The notes under the pieces: generated by a model | What the model saw: the letters and a program-made list of their open reading frames with translations, nothing else | Told to the model about the DNA's origin: nothing | Database searches by the model: none | Shown: in pieces, positions 27,999-38,002 of the stretch | Position numbering within the stretch: position 1 is the stretch's first letter | How the letters are laid out: the number at the start of each line of letters is the position of its first letter | Position numbers and translations under genes: made by a program | NCBI RefSeq assembly: GCF_001506165.1 | Contig: NZ_CP011427.1 | Span: 682,001 to 746,000 of the forward strand | Length of the DNA: 64,000 nt | Source: Pantoea vagans | GTDB taxonomy: Bacteria; Pseudomonadota; Gammaproteobacteria; Enterobacterales; Enterobacteriaceae | Direction: 5' to 3'

Positions 27999-28880
27999 AT
28001 GACTAACGGCTACATTTCGTTTCCCCAATTCGATCCGGTAATTTTCTCTATCGGACCGATTTCGCTTCACTGGTACGGCTTGATGTATCTGGTGGGCTTT
28101 GTATTTGCTATGTGGCTGGCGGTGCGCCGGGCCAATAAACCTGGCAGCGGCTGGAAAAAAGAGGAAGTGGAAAATCTGCTGTATGCGGGCTTCCTCGGCG
28201 TGTTCCTCGGTGGCCGTATCGGCTACGTGCTGTTCTATAACTTGCCGTTGTTCCTCGACAATCCACTGTATCTGTTCAAAGTCTGGGATGGCGGCATGTC
28301 GTTCCATGGCGGTCTGATTGGGGTGATTGTGGTAATGCTGGTGTTTGCGCACCGCACCAAGCGTACTTTCTTCCAGGTGTCAGACTTTATTGCACCGCTG
28401 ATTCCCTTTGGTTTGGGTGCCGGTCGTCTCGGTAACTTCATCAATGGTGAGCTGTGGGGCCGTGTCGACCCGAACTTTAAATTTGCCATGCTGTTTCCTG
28501 GTTCCCGCAGCGAAGACATTGCGCTGGCGGCCAACAACCCACAATATCAGCAACTGCTGAGCACCTACGGTGTGCTGCCGCGTCATCCTTCGCAGCTGTA
28601 TGAGTTGTTCCTGGAAGGCATCATCCTGTTCATCATTCTCAACCTGTTTATTCGTAAACCGCGTCCGATGGGCAGCGTCTCCGGCCTGTTCCTGATTGGC
28701 TACGGCGCATTCCGTATTATTGTGGAGTTCTTCCGCCAGCCGGATGCGCAGTTGGGCCTGTTCGAAGGCGGCATCAGCATGGGGCAGATCCTCTCTATCC
28801 CAATGATTGTGGCCGGTGTGGTCATGATGATTTGGGCGTACCGTCGTCGTCCGCAGCAACAAACTCGTGAGGTAAAATGA
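27999..28880 (+). CDS. lgt: Prolipoprotein diacylglyceryl transferase
   Basis: This 293-residue polytopic inner-membrane enzyme (E. coli 291) attaches diacylglycerol to the lipobox Cys of prolipoproteins. Essential His103 lies in FHGGLIGV, and the Lgt signature [14 protein letters not shown] is at about residues 142-155. Several lipoproteins in this window (YgdR, YgdI, MltA and the efflux channels) would be its substrates. It overlaps thyA by ATGA, as in E. coli. Confidence 0.97.
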   Translation: MTNGYISFPQFDPVIFSIGPISLHWYGLMYLVGFVFAMWLAVRRANKPGSGWKKEEVENLLYAGFLGVFLGGRIGYVLFYNLPLFLDNPLYLFKVWDGGMSFHGGLIGVIVVMLVFAHRTKRTFFQVSDFIAPLIPFGLGAGRLGNFINGELWGRVDPNFKFAMLFPGSRSEDIALAANNPQYQQLLSTYGVLPRHPSQLYELFLEGIILFIILNLFIRKPRPMGSVSGLFLIGYGAFRIIVEFFRQPDAQLGLFEGGISMGQILSIPMIVAGVVMMIWAYRRRPQQQTREVK

Positions 28881-29671
28881 AACAGTATCTGGACTTAATG
28901 CAACATGTGCTGAATGAGGGCGCAGAGAAAGCCGACCGTACCGGTACTGGCACGCTGTCCATTTTCGGCCACCAGATGCGTTTCAATTTGCAGGAAGGTT
29001 TTCCGCTGGTCACCACCAAGAAGGTGCACCTGCGTTCAATCATCCATGAACTGCTGTGGTTCCTCAAAGGCGAAACCAATATTGCTTACCTGAAAGATAA
29101 CAAGGTGACGATTTGGGATGAGTGGGCCGATGAGAATGGCGATCTGGGGCCGGTTTACGGTAAGCAGTGGCGCAGTTGGGGCACTGCTTCTGGTGAAGAG
29201 ATTGACCAGATCAGCAAAGTGATTGAGCAGTTAAAACGCGATCCTGATTCACGCCGCATTATTGTGTCGGCATGGAACGTGGGTGAGCTGGACCAAATGG
29301 CATTGGCACCTTGCCATGCGTTCTTCCAGTTCTACGTGGCGAACGGCAAGCTCTCTTGTCAGCTGTATCAGCGTTCGTGCGATATCTTCCTCGGCCTGCC
29401 GTTCAATATCGCCAGCTATGCGCTGCTGGTGCATATGGTGGCTCAGCAGTGCGATCTGGATGTGGGTGATTTTGTCTGGACCGGCGGCGACACGCACCTG
29501 TACAGCAACCATCTGGAGCAGGCGCAGCTGCAGCTAACGCGCGAACCACGCCCGTTACCGAAGTTGGTGATCAAGCGTAAACCTGCCTCTATCTTCGATT
29601 ACAACTTCGAGGATTTCGAGATTGAAGGTTACGACCCGCATCCAGCGATCAAAGCGCCAGTGGCGGTCTAA
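28877..29671 (+). CDS. thyA: Thymidylate synthase
   Basis: The 264 residues equal the E. coli length. It makes dTMP from dUMP with methylenetetrahydrofolate. Catalytic Cys146 is in [12 protein letters not shown]. Other conserved blocks are [16 protein letters not shown] at the N-terminus, the dUMP-binding [19 protein letters not shown], and the C-terminal APVAV. The start overlaps the lgt stop. A clear terminator follows. Confidence 0.98.
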   Translation: MKQYLDLMQHVLNEGAEKADRTGTGTLSIFGHQMRFNLQEGFPLVTTKKVHLRSIIHELLWFLKGETNIAYLKDNKVTIWDEWADENGDLGPVYGKQWRSWGTASGEEIDQISKVIEQLKRDPDSRRIIVSAWNVGELDQMALAPCHAFFQFYVANGKLSCQLYQRSCDIFLGLPFNIASYALLVHMVAQQCDLDVGDFVWTGGDTHLYSNHLEQAQLQLTREPRPLPKLVIKRKPASIFDYNFEDFEIEGYDPHPAIKAPVAV

Positions 29672-29689
29672 CGCTCCTGCATCAAGCTG

Positions 29690-29717
29690 AAACCCTGCCA
29701 TCGTGCAGGGTTTTTTT
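29690..29717 (+). terminator. Terminator of lgt-thyA
   Basis: Stem AACCCTGC/GCAGGGTT with the loop CATC-GT, followed by a run of T. Confidence 0.85.
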
Positions 29718-29847
29718 ATGCGTATTCTGCATCTGTCTCGCATAAATTTGTCTCTGCCTGCATCGTGCAAAACTCTCCTGCGCGATAAATTCCATCCTGC
29801 CGCTTCGATGCTTGTCGTCGCTCTGACTTAAGCACAGAGTGAGCGCC

Positions 29848-30318
29848 ATGAACAAATACCCGAACGCCGGTTTTACCTTGCCTGAGCTGCTCATCGTTAT
29901 GGTTATCGCCGGCATACTTAGCCTTGGTGCAATGCACAGCTGGCAGCGCTGGCAGCAGCATCAACAGTTACGTGACAGCGTGCAGCAGTTACAAGGGTTC
30001 CTGACCCGGCTGCGTGCGCACGCGAACTGGCATAACAGTGATTTCACGCTGTGGTTTATCCCTGGCGGCAACGGCTGCATCGGCGTCGGTACTCAACCCT
30101 CACAGGGTTGTGCGTTACCTTCGCGTTGGTGGTTCACCCCACCGCATAACGGGGTACGTATTACCGGACTGGTTGGAGAACCGGGCTTTTACGGACGCCG
30201 TGATGTGGCGCGGCCAGGCAGCATCAATATGGAAAGTGAAGCCGGACAGTGGCGGCTGATTATTTCCGCCCGCGCCCGCATTCGCGCCTGCCACATGGGA
30301 GACAAAGGGTGCGAATGA
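29848..30318 (+). CDS. ppdA: Prepilin peptidase-dependent protein A (minor pseudopilin)
   Basis: A 156-residue type IV pilin-like protein. The ATG at 29848 is preferred to a GTG at 29839: it gives the short leader MNKYPNAG and a perfect cleavage site before FTLPELLIVMVIAG, with Glu at +5. It is the first gene of a four-gene operon (ppdA, ppdB, ygdB, ppdC) between thyA and recC, as in E. coli. These are minor pilin or pseudopilin components whose major pilin and assembly genes are elsewhere. Confidence 0.9.
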   Translation: MNKYPNAGFTLPELLIVMVIAGILSLGAMHSWQRWQQHQQLRDSVQQLQGFLTRLRAHANWHNSDFTLWFIPGGNGCIGVGTQPSQGCALPSRWWFTPPHNGVRITGLVGEPGFYGRRDVARPGSINMESEAGQWRLIISARARIRACHMGDKGCE

Positions 30319-30842
30319 ATCAGGAAGGCTTCAGTCTACTGGAGATGCTGATCGCCATGGCGGTAGGTGCCATTTTGATGGTCAGCGTTGGCCGATTTTT
30401 ACCTCTGTTATTAGCGGAAAATCTGCAATTGCAGCAGCGTGTTCAGCTGCAACAGGAGCTACAGCAGGTCGCTCACACGCTGCAAAAAGCACTCCAGCGT
30501 GCGGGCTATTGTCGCGGCCAGTGCAGCGGGCCGGCACTCACCATCGCCAGCAACTGTATTTTATTGCGCTGGGACGAAAACAGTAATGGGCGCTGGGAAG
30601 GGGTCGGCAGCAGTGAAAGTGACTATTACGGCTACCGCCTGCGCAATGAGCAGATGGAAATGCAGCGCGGTGTGGAACACTGCAATGGCAGCGGTTGGGA
30701 GCGCATGACCGATCCTGCGTTTCTTGCCATCGACAAATTTCGGCTGGAGCGCCAAGGGACACGACTGATACTGCAACTGGCAGGGCGCGCGGGTAGTCAG
30801 CGTGTGCAACAGGAAAGCTGGATTGAAGGCTGGAATCTATGA
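30315..30842 (+). CDS. ppdB: Prepilin peptidase-dependent protein B (minor pseudopilin)
   Basis: A 175-residue protein. The ATG at 30315 overlaps the ppdA stop (ATGA) and gives the leader MNQEG before FSLLEMLIAMAVGAILM, a classic type IV prepilin N-terminus with Glu at +5. A pair of Cys in CRGQCSG and one in EHCNG could form disulfides in the periplasmic domain. Its size and place match E. coli ppdB (187). Confidence 0.9.
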   Translation: MNQEGFSLLEMLIAMAVGAILMVSVGRFLPLLLAENLQLQQRVQLQQELQQVAHTLQKALQRAGYCRGQCSGPALTIASNCILLRWDENSNGRWEGVGSSESDYYGYRLRNEQMEMQRGVEHCNGSGWERMTDPAFLAIDKFRLERQGTRLILQLAGRAGSQRVQQESWIEGWNL

Positions 30843-31246
30843 ATCAGCGCGGTAACAGCACATTGGGCATGGTGCTGATGCTGTTACTGCTGGGCGGAGT
30901 GACCTTGCACGCGACGCGCACCCAGCTCGAAAAGGACGTGGTTCTGGTGGCCGACGAGCAGCAGCATCATAAAGATTTCTGGCAAGCACAAGCTGCACTG
31001 GAATGGGGGCTGGCGAAGAGTTGGCCTCCGGTCTCGGGCTGGCAATGTCAGACATTGCCGTCACAGCGGTGGCAAAGCTGTTTACTCATTATGGAGGAGG
31101 GGAATGCACTGTTATCAGGACAAGAAGAAGGCCGTGAACTTCGGCTCTGGCAATGGGTCGCGCGGCAAAGTCACTCACTGCAGCCGCAGGCGCAAGGGAG
31201 AATCGACTACTGTCCGCTTCCAAAGGCAGAGCAATGCCAGCCGTAA
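30839..31246 (+). CDS. ygdB: YgdB family protein (pseudopilin operon)
   Basis: A 135-residue protein equal in length to E. coli YgdB. It starts in an ATGA overlap with ppdB. The N-terminal MNQRGNSTLGMVLMLLLLGGV resembles a pilin-like segment in which the +5 Glu is missing. Three Cys lie in the C-terminal half. The function is unknown, probably a minor component of the same pilus-like assembly. Its last 143 bases may overlap the start of ppdC. Confidence 0.85.
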   Translation: MNQRGNSTLGMVLMLLLLGGVTLHATRTQLEKDVVLVADEQQHHKDFWQAQAALEWGLAKSWPPVSGWQCQTLPSQRWQSCLLIMEEGNALLSGQEEGRELRLWQWVARQSHSLQPQAQGRIDYCPLPKAEQCQP

Positions 31247-31535
31247 GCAGCAGGGTTTTAGCCTGGCGGAAACCTTAGTGGCGATGCTGTTGCTGGCAAT
31301 GACCATCAGCACCTTATTGCAATACCACCGCGCCCTGGCGCTGGGTTTCAGTCAGCAATGGCAACAGCGCCAGGCGTGGCGGGTTGCCGGCCAAGCCCTG
31401 CTGGGCCGTGACGTTGAAGGCTGGCAGATTCAGCACCAGCAGCAAACTATCGCGCTGGGCTGTGTGTTGGAAAGCGTCACCGTAGTGGGTCCACAACAAC
31501 GAAGTGCCAGCCTGGCGCGGCTCAATTGTCGCTGA
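31104..31535 (+). CDS. ppdC: Prepilin peptidase-dependent protein C with unusual overlapping start
   Basis: The conserved part is a type IV prepilin: QQG then FSLAETLVAMLLLAMTIS with Glu at +5, and a Cys near the C-terminus as in E. coli PpdC (107 residues). In this frame there is no ATG, GTG or TTG between the prepilin motif and the ATG at 31104. That ATG has a very strong SD (GGAGGAGGGG directly upstream). It would give 143 residues with a basic leader of about 51 residues, read through ygdB in another frame for 143 bases. Alternatives are a non-standard start near 31235 or a small sequence or frame change. Identity is secure; the start is not. Confidence 0.75.
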   Translation: MHCYQDKKKAVNFGSGNGSRGKVTHCSRRRKGESTTVRFQRQSNASRKQQGFSLAETLVAMLLLAMTISTLLQYHRALALGFSQQWQQRQAWRVAGQALLGRDVEGWQIQHQQQTIALGCVLESVTVVGPQQRSASLARLNCR

Positions 31536-31616
31536 GGTGACCTCCGCGATAGGCATCCCCGGCGATACAGGGTAGAGTGACCAGGCTGCGCTGTTTTACC
31601 TCTCACTAGGAGACTT

Positions 31617-34600
31617 ATGTTCCGGGTTTACCACTCCAATCAGCTCGATCTGTTGAAGAATCTGGCCGGTATTTTGATTGAAAATCAACCGCTGACGGAT
31701 GTGCTCGCGGCTGAGCAGGTGCTGGTGCAAAGCCCCGGCATGGCGCAATGGTTACAGATGGAGCTGGCAAACAGCTTTGGTATTGCTGCGAACATCGATT
31801 TCCCACTGCCCGCCACGTTTATCTGGAACATGTTCGTCAAGGTGCTGCCCGGCATTCCTGAAGAGAGCGCCTTCACCAAAGCCAGCATGAGTTGGAAGCT
31901 GATGCACCGCCTACCGACGCTACTGGAGCAGGAGGCTTTTCAGCCGCTGCGCCACTATCTTAGTGATGATGATGACAAACGTAAGCTGTATCAGCTCAGC
32001 GCACGCGTCGCCGACCTGTTTGACCAGTATCTGGTTTATCGCTCTGACTGGCTTAACAGTTGGGAACGCGGTGAACTGATTGAAGATTTGAGTGATGCGC
32101 AGCAGTGGCAGGCGCCGCTGTGGCGCGACCTGGTCGAGTTCACGCAGCAGCTCGGCCAGCCGATGTGGCACCGTGCCAACCTCTACGCACGTTTTATCCA
32201 GGCGCTGGAGCAGGCAGAGACGCCGCCAGCAGGCTTACCGCAACGTGTCTTTATCTGTGGCATCTCCGCGTTGCCTCCGGTTTACCTTCAGGCGCTAGAA
32301 GCACTCGGACGTCATATTGATATCCATCTGCTGTTTACCAATCCCTGTCGGCACTACTGGGGCGATATCCAGGATTATGCATTTCTGGCGAAGCTACAAA
32401 GCCGCCAGCGTCGTCGGGTGCAGGCTGAAGAGCGACAACCGCTGTTCCGTGATCCAGAGGCGGCTCCTGCGCTGTTTAACGAGGCAGGCGAACAGCAACT
32501 CACGAACCCGCTGCTGGCATCGTGGGGAAAATTAGGCCGCGATAACCTGTTTTTGCTCAGCCAGATGGAGTCTGCTGCTAACGATATTGATGCCTTTGTG
32601 GAGATGCCGCACGACAACCTGCTACACAGCTTGCAGGCCGATCTGCTTAATCTTGATGACCGGTCAGTCATCGGAGTCAACGCCGATGAACTGGGAAATA
32701 GCAGCAAAAAACGTCTGCTCGATCCAGCGGATCGCTCTATTACCTTGCAGGTTTGCCATAGCCCGCAGCGCGAAGTCGAAGTCTTGCAGGATCACTTGCT
32801 GGCGCTGATGGAGGCCGATCCTGACCTGAAACCACGTGACATCATCGTAATGGTGGCGGATATCGACAGCTATGCGCCTTTTATTCAGGCGGCCTTCGCC
32901 AGCGCACCGACCGAACGCTATCTGCCCTTTGCCATCTCCGATCGCCGTGCCAGCCAGGCACACCCCGCGATTCTGGCATTGCTCAGCTTGTTGTCACTGC
33001 CGGAAAGTCGTTTTGCTTCTGAAGAAGTATTGGCACTGTTGGAAGTGCCCGCGCTGGCGCAGCGTTTCTCGGTGGATGAGAGCGGCCTGCGTTTGCTGCG
33101 TCGCTGGGTGATGGAATCCGGTATTCGCTGGGGACTGGATGATGCCAGCGTCGAAGCACTGGCTCTGCCGGTCACCGGGCAACATACCTGGCGCTTTGGC
33201 CTGCAACGTATGCTGTTGGGCTACGCGCTGGAGAGCCGTAACGGAGACTGGCAGGGGATACTGCCGTACGACGAATCCAGCGGTTTAATTGCAGAACTCG
33301 CCGGACATCTGGCTGAATTACTGTCGCTGCTCGACGCATGGCGTAAGCGCCTGGCGGAAGAGCGCACACTATCAGCGTGGCAGCCCCTGTGTCGTGAACT
33401 GATCGACAGCTTCTTTGCCGGCGATGCCGAGAGTGAGGCGGCGCTTTTGCTGGTAGAGACGCAGTGGAAGCAGATCATTGAGCAAGGCATGCAGGCGGCT
33501 TATCAGCAGCCGATTCCCGTGACGTTATTACGTGATGAACTGCACTCGCGGCTGGATCAACAACGCATCAGCCAGCGGTTCCTGGCAGGCCCCATAAATT
33601 TCTGTACCCTGATGCCGATGCGTTCAATCCCGTTCAAAGTGGTCTGCTTGTTGGGCATGAACGATGGCGTTTATCCCCGCACACTGGCCCCTTTGGGCTT
33701 TGATTTGATGCAACAGCGGGCGCGCAAAGGCGATCGTAGCCGTCGGGATGATGACCGTTACTTGTTCCTCGAAGCGCTGATTTCCGCTCAGCAACAGCTC
33801 TATATCAGTTATATCGGGCGCGCGATTCAGGACAACACCGAGCGCTATCCCTCGGTACTGGTTACCGAACTGGTGGATTATCTCGGGCAGAGTTTCTGTC
33901 TGCCGGGTGATGAATCCTGTGAACCGGATGTCAGCGAGCAGCGGGTGCGTGACCATTTACAAATACTGCACAGCCGTATGCCGTTTGCCGCGGAAAACTT
34001 CCAGCCAGGTGCGTATGGTCAAAGCTTTGCTGCTGAATGGCTGCCTGCCGCCATTGGTACTGGCGTGGCACAACCTGATTTCGTACAGCCGCTGGAGCCT
34101 ATGACACTGGAGACGCTGTCTCTGGAACAACTGCTGCGCTTCTGGCGCCATCCGGTGCGCGCCTGGTTCCAGCAGCGTTTGGGCGTCGCATTTTGGATGG
34201 AAGAGAGTGAATTACCTGATAGCGAGCCGTTCGCGCCGGACAGTCTGGAGCGTTACCAAATCAATGCACAGCTACTGAATACGCTAGTTGATGGCGACGA
34301 TCCCGCGCAGCTTTATGCGCGTCATCGTGCGGCCGGTAATCTCCCTTATGGCGCTTTTGGGGAACTTTTCTGGCAGAGCCAGACCGAAGAGATGCAGGAA
34401 GTGGCTGCTGAAGTCAGTGGACAGCGTCAAATGGCCGAAAGCTGGGAGATCAATCTAGCGCTTAATGATGTGCAGTTGACCGGCTGGCTGACACAGGTGC
34501 AAGCTGATGGACTGCTGCGCTGGCGACCGGGCGTGCTGAACATGAATGATGGGCTGCTACTGTGGCTGGAGCATCTGGTTTATTGCGCGCTGGGTGGGAC

Positions 34601-34997
34601 TGGGGAAAGCCGCATGTATGGCCGTAAACAGAGTCACTGGCGTTTCAAAGCGGTCAGCGCCGATCAGGCCCAATCATTGCTAAGTGATTACATCAGCGCC
34701 TGGCAAATGGGCATGACGGAGCCACTGATGTTGCTCAATAAATCGGGTGGCGCCTGGTTGGATGCCAGCTTCGACGGTAAATCACGTCAGCTTCTGGATG
34801 ATGAAGCTACCCAGAAAAAGGCACTTAACAAACTGCTGCAAGCCTGGCAAGGTGGCTTCCAGGTCGAGGGAGAGGGCAGCGATCCTTACCTGCAGCGTTT
34901 GTGCCGTGCGCTGGATGACGAAGCGGTACAGGCTATCGTCACTGCCGCACGTCAGTGGTATTTACCAGTGCGCCTCGCGCATCAAGATGATGAATAG
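31617..34997 (+). CDS. recC: Exodeoxyribonuclease V gamma subunit RecC
   Basis: A 1126-residue protein (E. coli 1122). RecC holds the RecBCD complex together, splits the duplex and reads the Chi sequence in the 3' strand. The N-terminus MFRVYHSNQLDLLKNLAGILI and the helicase-like fold blocks, such as SPGMAQWLQMELA near 40, match the family. GGAG precedes the ATG. The order recC-ptrA-recB-recD is that of enterobacteria. Confidence 0.97.
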   Translation: MFRVYHSNQLDLLKNLAGILIENQPLTDVLAAEQVLVQSPGMAQWLQMELANSFGIAANIDFPLPATFIWNMFVKVLPGIPEESAFTKASMSWKLMHRLPTLLEQEAFQPLRHYLSDDDDKRKLYQLSARVADLFDQYLVYRSDWLNSWERGELIEDLSDAQQWQAPLWRDLVEFTQQLGQPMWHRANLYARFIQALEQAETPPAGLPQRVFICGISALPPVYLQALEALGRHIDIHLLFTNPCRHYWGDIQDYAFLAKLQSRQRRRVQAEERQPLFRDPEAAPALFNEAGEQQLTNPLLASWGKLGRDNLFLLSQMESAANDIDAFVEMPHDNLLHSLQADLLNLDDRSVIGVNADELGNSSKKRLLDPADRSITLQVCHSPQREVEVLQDHLLALMEADPDLKPRDIIVMVADIDSYAPFIQAAFASAPTERYLPFAISDRRASQAHPAILALLSLLSLPESRFASEEVLALLEVPALAQRFSVDESGLRLLRRWVMESGIRWGLDDASVEALALPVTGQHTWRFGLQRMLLGYALESRNGDWQGILPYDESSGLIAELAGHLAELLSLLDAWRKRLAEERTLSAWQPLCRELIDSFFAGDAESEAALLLVETQWKQIIEQGMQAAYQQPIPVTLLRDELHSRLDQQRISQRFLAGPINFCTLMPMRSIPFKVVCLLGMNDGVYPRTLAPLGFDLMQQRARKGDRSRRDDDRYLFLEALISAQQQLYISYIGRAIQDNTERYPSVLVTELVDYLGQSFCLPGDESCEPDVSEQRVRDHLQILHSRMPFAAENFQPGAYGQSFAAEWLPAAIGTGVAQPDFVQPLEPMTLETLSLEQLLRFWRHPVRAWFQQRLGVAFWMEESELPDSEPFAPDSLERYQINAQLLNTLVDGDDPAQLYARHRAAGNLPYGAFGELFWQSQTEEMQEVAAEVSGQRQMAESWEINLALNDVQLTGWLTQVQADGLLRWRPGVLNMNDGLLLWLEHLVYCALGGTGESRMYGRKQSHWRFKAVSADQAQSLLSDYISAWQMGMTEPLMLLNKSGGAWLDASFDGKSRQLLDDEATQKKALNKLLQAWQGGFQVEGEGSDPYLQRLCRALDDEAVQAIVTAARQWYLPVRLAHQDDE

Positions 34998-35104
34998 CAA
35001 TCGGGTAACGGCAGCCTTTGCTGTTGTTCTCAAAATCATAAAAAAGTCTGTTTTTTCTCCGCTGGGCACACAGACAGCGGTATAGGGTAACGAAAGGGGT
35101 TTAA

Positions 35105-38002
35105 ATGCGGATTAACGCACGCTGGATAGGAGCGCTGCTGCTGAGCATGCTGGCGCTGAGTGCCTTTGCCGATACCGATCGCGGCTGGCAGCCCATCAAT
35201 GAAACCATTCGCAAAAGCGATCACGATCCACGCAGTTATCAGGCGATTACGCTGACCAACGGCATGACGGTACTGCTGGTGTCGGATGCCGCAGCACCTA
35301 AATCTCTCGCGGCGATCACCCTGCCGATTGGATCGCTTGACGATCCTAATCAGCAATTGGGGTTAGCGCACTACACCGAACATATGGTGTTGATGGGATC
35401 CAAGCTTTATCCACAGCCAGACAATCTCGCGGAGTTTCTAAAAAAACATGGCGGCAGCCACAACGCCAGCACCGCTTCCTATCGCACCGCATTCTATCTG
35501 GAAGTGGAAAACGATGCGTTGCAGCCAGCGGTGGATCGTCTCGCCGATGCCATTGCTGAGCCCTTGCTTGATCCGGTCAATGCCGATCGCGAACGCCATG
35601 CGGTTAATGCGGAACTCACCATGGCGCGCTCGCGTGATGGTTTGCGTATGGCGCAAGTGGGAGCTGAAACCCTCAATCCCGCGCACCCTGGATCGCGCTA
35701 TTCCGGCGGTAATCTCGACACGCTGCGTGATAAACCCGACAGTAATTTGCATCAGGCACTGACCGATTTTTATCACAGCCACTATTCCGCCAACCTGATG
35801 AAAGCGGTGATTTACAGTAATAAATCACTGCCGGAGATGGCGGATATTGCGGCCCAGACCTTTGGTCGCGTCAGCAACCATCAGGCAATCGTACCGAAGA
35901 TTGAAGTGCCGGTGGTGACCGATGCGCAGAAAGGCATCATCATTCACTATGTGCCTGCCCAACCGCGCAAGCAGCTGAAAATTGAATTCCGCATTGCTAA
36001 CAACAGCGATCAGTTCCGCAGCAAAACCGACACCTTGATCAGCTACATTCTTGGCAACCGCAGTAAAAACACCCTTAACGACTGGCTGCAAAAACAGGGG
36101 CTGGCCGACGGTGTCAATGCGGGTGCTGACCCAATGACCGACCGTAACAGCGGCGTCTTTGCCATTACGGTTTCACTGACGGATAAAGGTCTGGCGCAGC
36201 GTGATGAAGTGGTGGCTGCGGTATTCAACTACCTTGATATGCTGCGTACTAAGGGCATTGATAAAGGCTATATTGACGAAGTGTCACACGTGCTGGCGCT
36301 GGATTTCCGTTACCCTTCGATTACGCGTGACATGGATTACATCGAGTGGCTGGTGGACACCATGCTGCGCGTACCAATCGATCATGCGCTGGACGCCCCC
36401 TATCTGGCGGACAACTTCGACCCGGCGGCCATCAAATCTCGCCTTGATGAGATGACGCCGCAAAATGCGCGCATCTGGTACATCAGTCCTGGTGAGCCGC
36501 ATAACAAAGAAGCCTACTTCGTTAACGCACCTTATCAGGTGGATAAAATCAGTGCGGCGCAATTCAGTGACTGGCAGCAGCGCGGGGCGCAGATTCAGCT
36601 CTCAATGCCGACGCTCAATCCTTACATCCCATCCGATTTTTCGCTGATTCCCTCAGATGGCAAAACCTACACTCACCCGGTAGCGCTTACCAATGCTGAT
36701 AGCATGCGTATTTACTGGATGCCAAGCCAGTATTATGCCAGCGAACCGAAGGCGGCGATTACGCTGGCGCTGCGTAACAAGGCCGCTATCAGTGATGCGC
36801 GCCAGCAAGTGCTGTTTGGTCTGAATGATTATCTCTCCAGCGTGGCGCTGGACGAGTTGAATTCGCAGGCTTCCGTCAGCGGCATCAGCTTCTCGACGGG
36901 CGAGGATGACGGCATTGTGTTCAACGCCAGCGGTTTTACCCAGCGCTTGCCGGAGTTGCTGAAAAAACTGGTTGAGGGGTATGCCACTTTCCAACCGGAT
37001 GCACAGCAGTTGGAGCAGGCTAAATCCTGGTATCTGGATCGACTGGAAGCCGCGGAAAAAGGCAAAGCGTTTGAGCAGGCGATACAGCCAATGCAGATGT
37101 TGTCGCAACTGCCTTATACCCAGCGTGAAACGCGCCGTAAGCTGGTGAAATACCTCACGCTGAAAGATGTCATCGATTATCGTGATGCTCTGTTACGCCA
37201 GGCTACGCCAGAAATGATGGTGGTGGGGAACCTCTCAGCCGATCGGGTTAAGCAACTGGGCGCTGATTTGCAGCAGCAGTTGCACAGTGATGGCAAGGGT
37301 TACTGGCACAGTAATTACGTGGCGATCGACAAAGCCATGAAGGCGAGTCTGCAAACCGCTGGTAGCAGCACCGATTCGGCGCTGGCAGCCCTTTACGTCC
37401 CGCTCGGCTATGACGAGTACCAAAGCATGGCCAACAGCACCATGCTGAGCCAGATTGTGCAGCCGTGGTTCTACAATCAGTTGCGCACCCAGGAACAGCT
37501 GGGCTATGCGGTGTTCTCCTATCAAATGCCGATTGGCCGTCAGTGGGGAATTGGTTTTCTGCTTCAGAGTAACAGTAAGCAACCGGCTTATCTGATGCAG
37601 CGTTTCGAGGCGTTCTATCCGCAGGCAGAACAACGTTTGCGAGACATGAAGCCGGAAGATTTCGCCCAATATCAGCAGGCATTAATCAATGATTTGAAAC
37701 AGCGCCCACAAACGCTGGATGAAGAAGCCAATCGTTATAACCGCGATTTCAATCGTCAGAATTTTGCCTTTGATACGCGAGAGAAAGCCATTGAGCAAAT
37801 TCAGAAACTCACGCCTGCAGGTTTGGCGGATTTCTTCCATAAAGCGGTGATAGCCCAGCAAGGTATGGCGATGGTGTCACAAATCGGCGGTAGCCACGAT
37901 GGTGCAACCAAAGATGATTATGCGCCACTCCCTGGCTTCACCACCTGGGATCAGGTTGAGAAATTACAGCAATCCTTGCCGGTTAAGAGTGATGCGCAAT
38001 GA
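35105..38002 (+). CDS. ptrA: Protease III (pitrilysin)
   Basis: This 965-residue periplasmic zinc metallopeptidase (E. coli 962) degrades small peptides. The signal peptide ends near residue 22 (SAFA then DTDRG). The inverted zinc motif HxxEH is His89, Glu92, His93 in HYTEHMVLMG, with the downstream Glu in the RHAVNAELTMAR block near 160-175. It is embedded in the recBCD cluster and overlaps recB by ATGA. Confidence 0.97.
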   Translation: MRINARWIGALLLSMLALSAFADTDRGWQPINETIRKSDHDPRSYQAITLTNGMTVLLVSDAAAPKSLAAITLPIGSLDDPNQQLGLAHYTEHMVLMGSKLYPQPDNLAEFLKKHGGSHNASTASYRTAFYLEVENDALQPAVDRLADAIAEPLLDPVNADRERHAVNAELTMARSRDGLRMAQVGAETLNPAHPGSRYSGGNLDTLRDKPDSNLHQALTDFYHSHYSANLMKAVIYSNKSLPEMADIAAQTFGRVSNHQAIVPKIEVPVVTDAQKGIIIHYVPAQPRKQLKIEFRIANNSDQFRSKTDTLISYILGNRSKNTLNDWLQKQGLADGVNAGADPMTDRNSGVFAITVSLTDKGLAQRDEVVAAVFNYLDMLRTKGIDKGYIDEVSHVLALDFRYPSITRDMDYIEWLVDTMLRVPIDHALDAPYLADNFDPAAIKSRLDEMTPQNARIWYISPGEPHNKEAYFVNAPYQVDKISAAQFSDWQQRGAQIQLSMPTLNPYIPSDFSLIPSDGKTYTHPVALTNADSMRIYWMPSQYYASEPKAAITLALRNKAAISDARQQVLFGLNDYLSSVALDELNSQASVSGISFSTGEDDGIVFNASGFTQRLPELLKKLVEGYATFQPDAQQLEQAKSWYLDRLEAAEKGKAFEQAIQPMQMLSQLPYTQRETRRKLVKYLTLKDVIDYRDALLRQATPEMMVVGNLSADRVKQLGADLQQQLHSDGKGYWHSNYVAIDKAMKASLQTAGSSTDSALAALYVPLGYDEYQSMANSTMLSQIVQPWFYNQLRTQEQLGYAVFSYQMPIGRQWGIGFLLQSNSKQPAYLMQRFEAFYPQAEQRLRDMKPEDFAQYQQALINDLKQRPQTLDEEANRYNRDFNRQNFAFDTREKAIEQIQKLTPAGLADFFHKAVIAQQGMAMVSQIGGSHDGATKDDYAPLPGFTTWDQVEKLQQSLPVKSDAQ

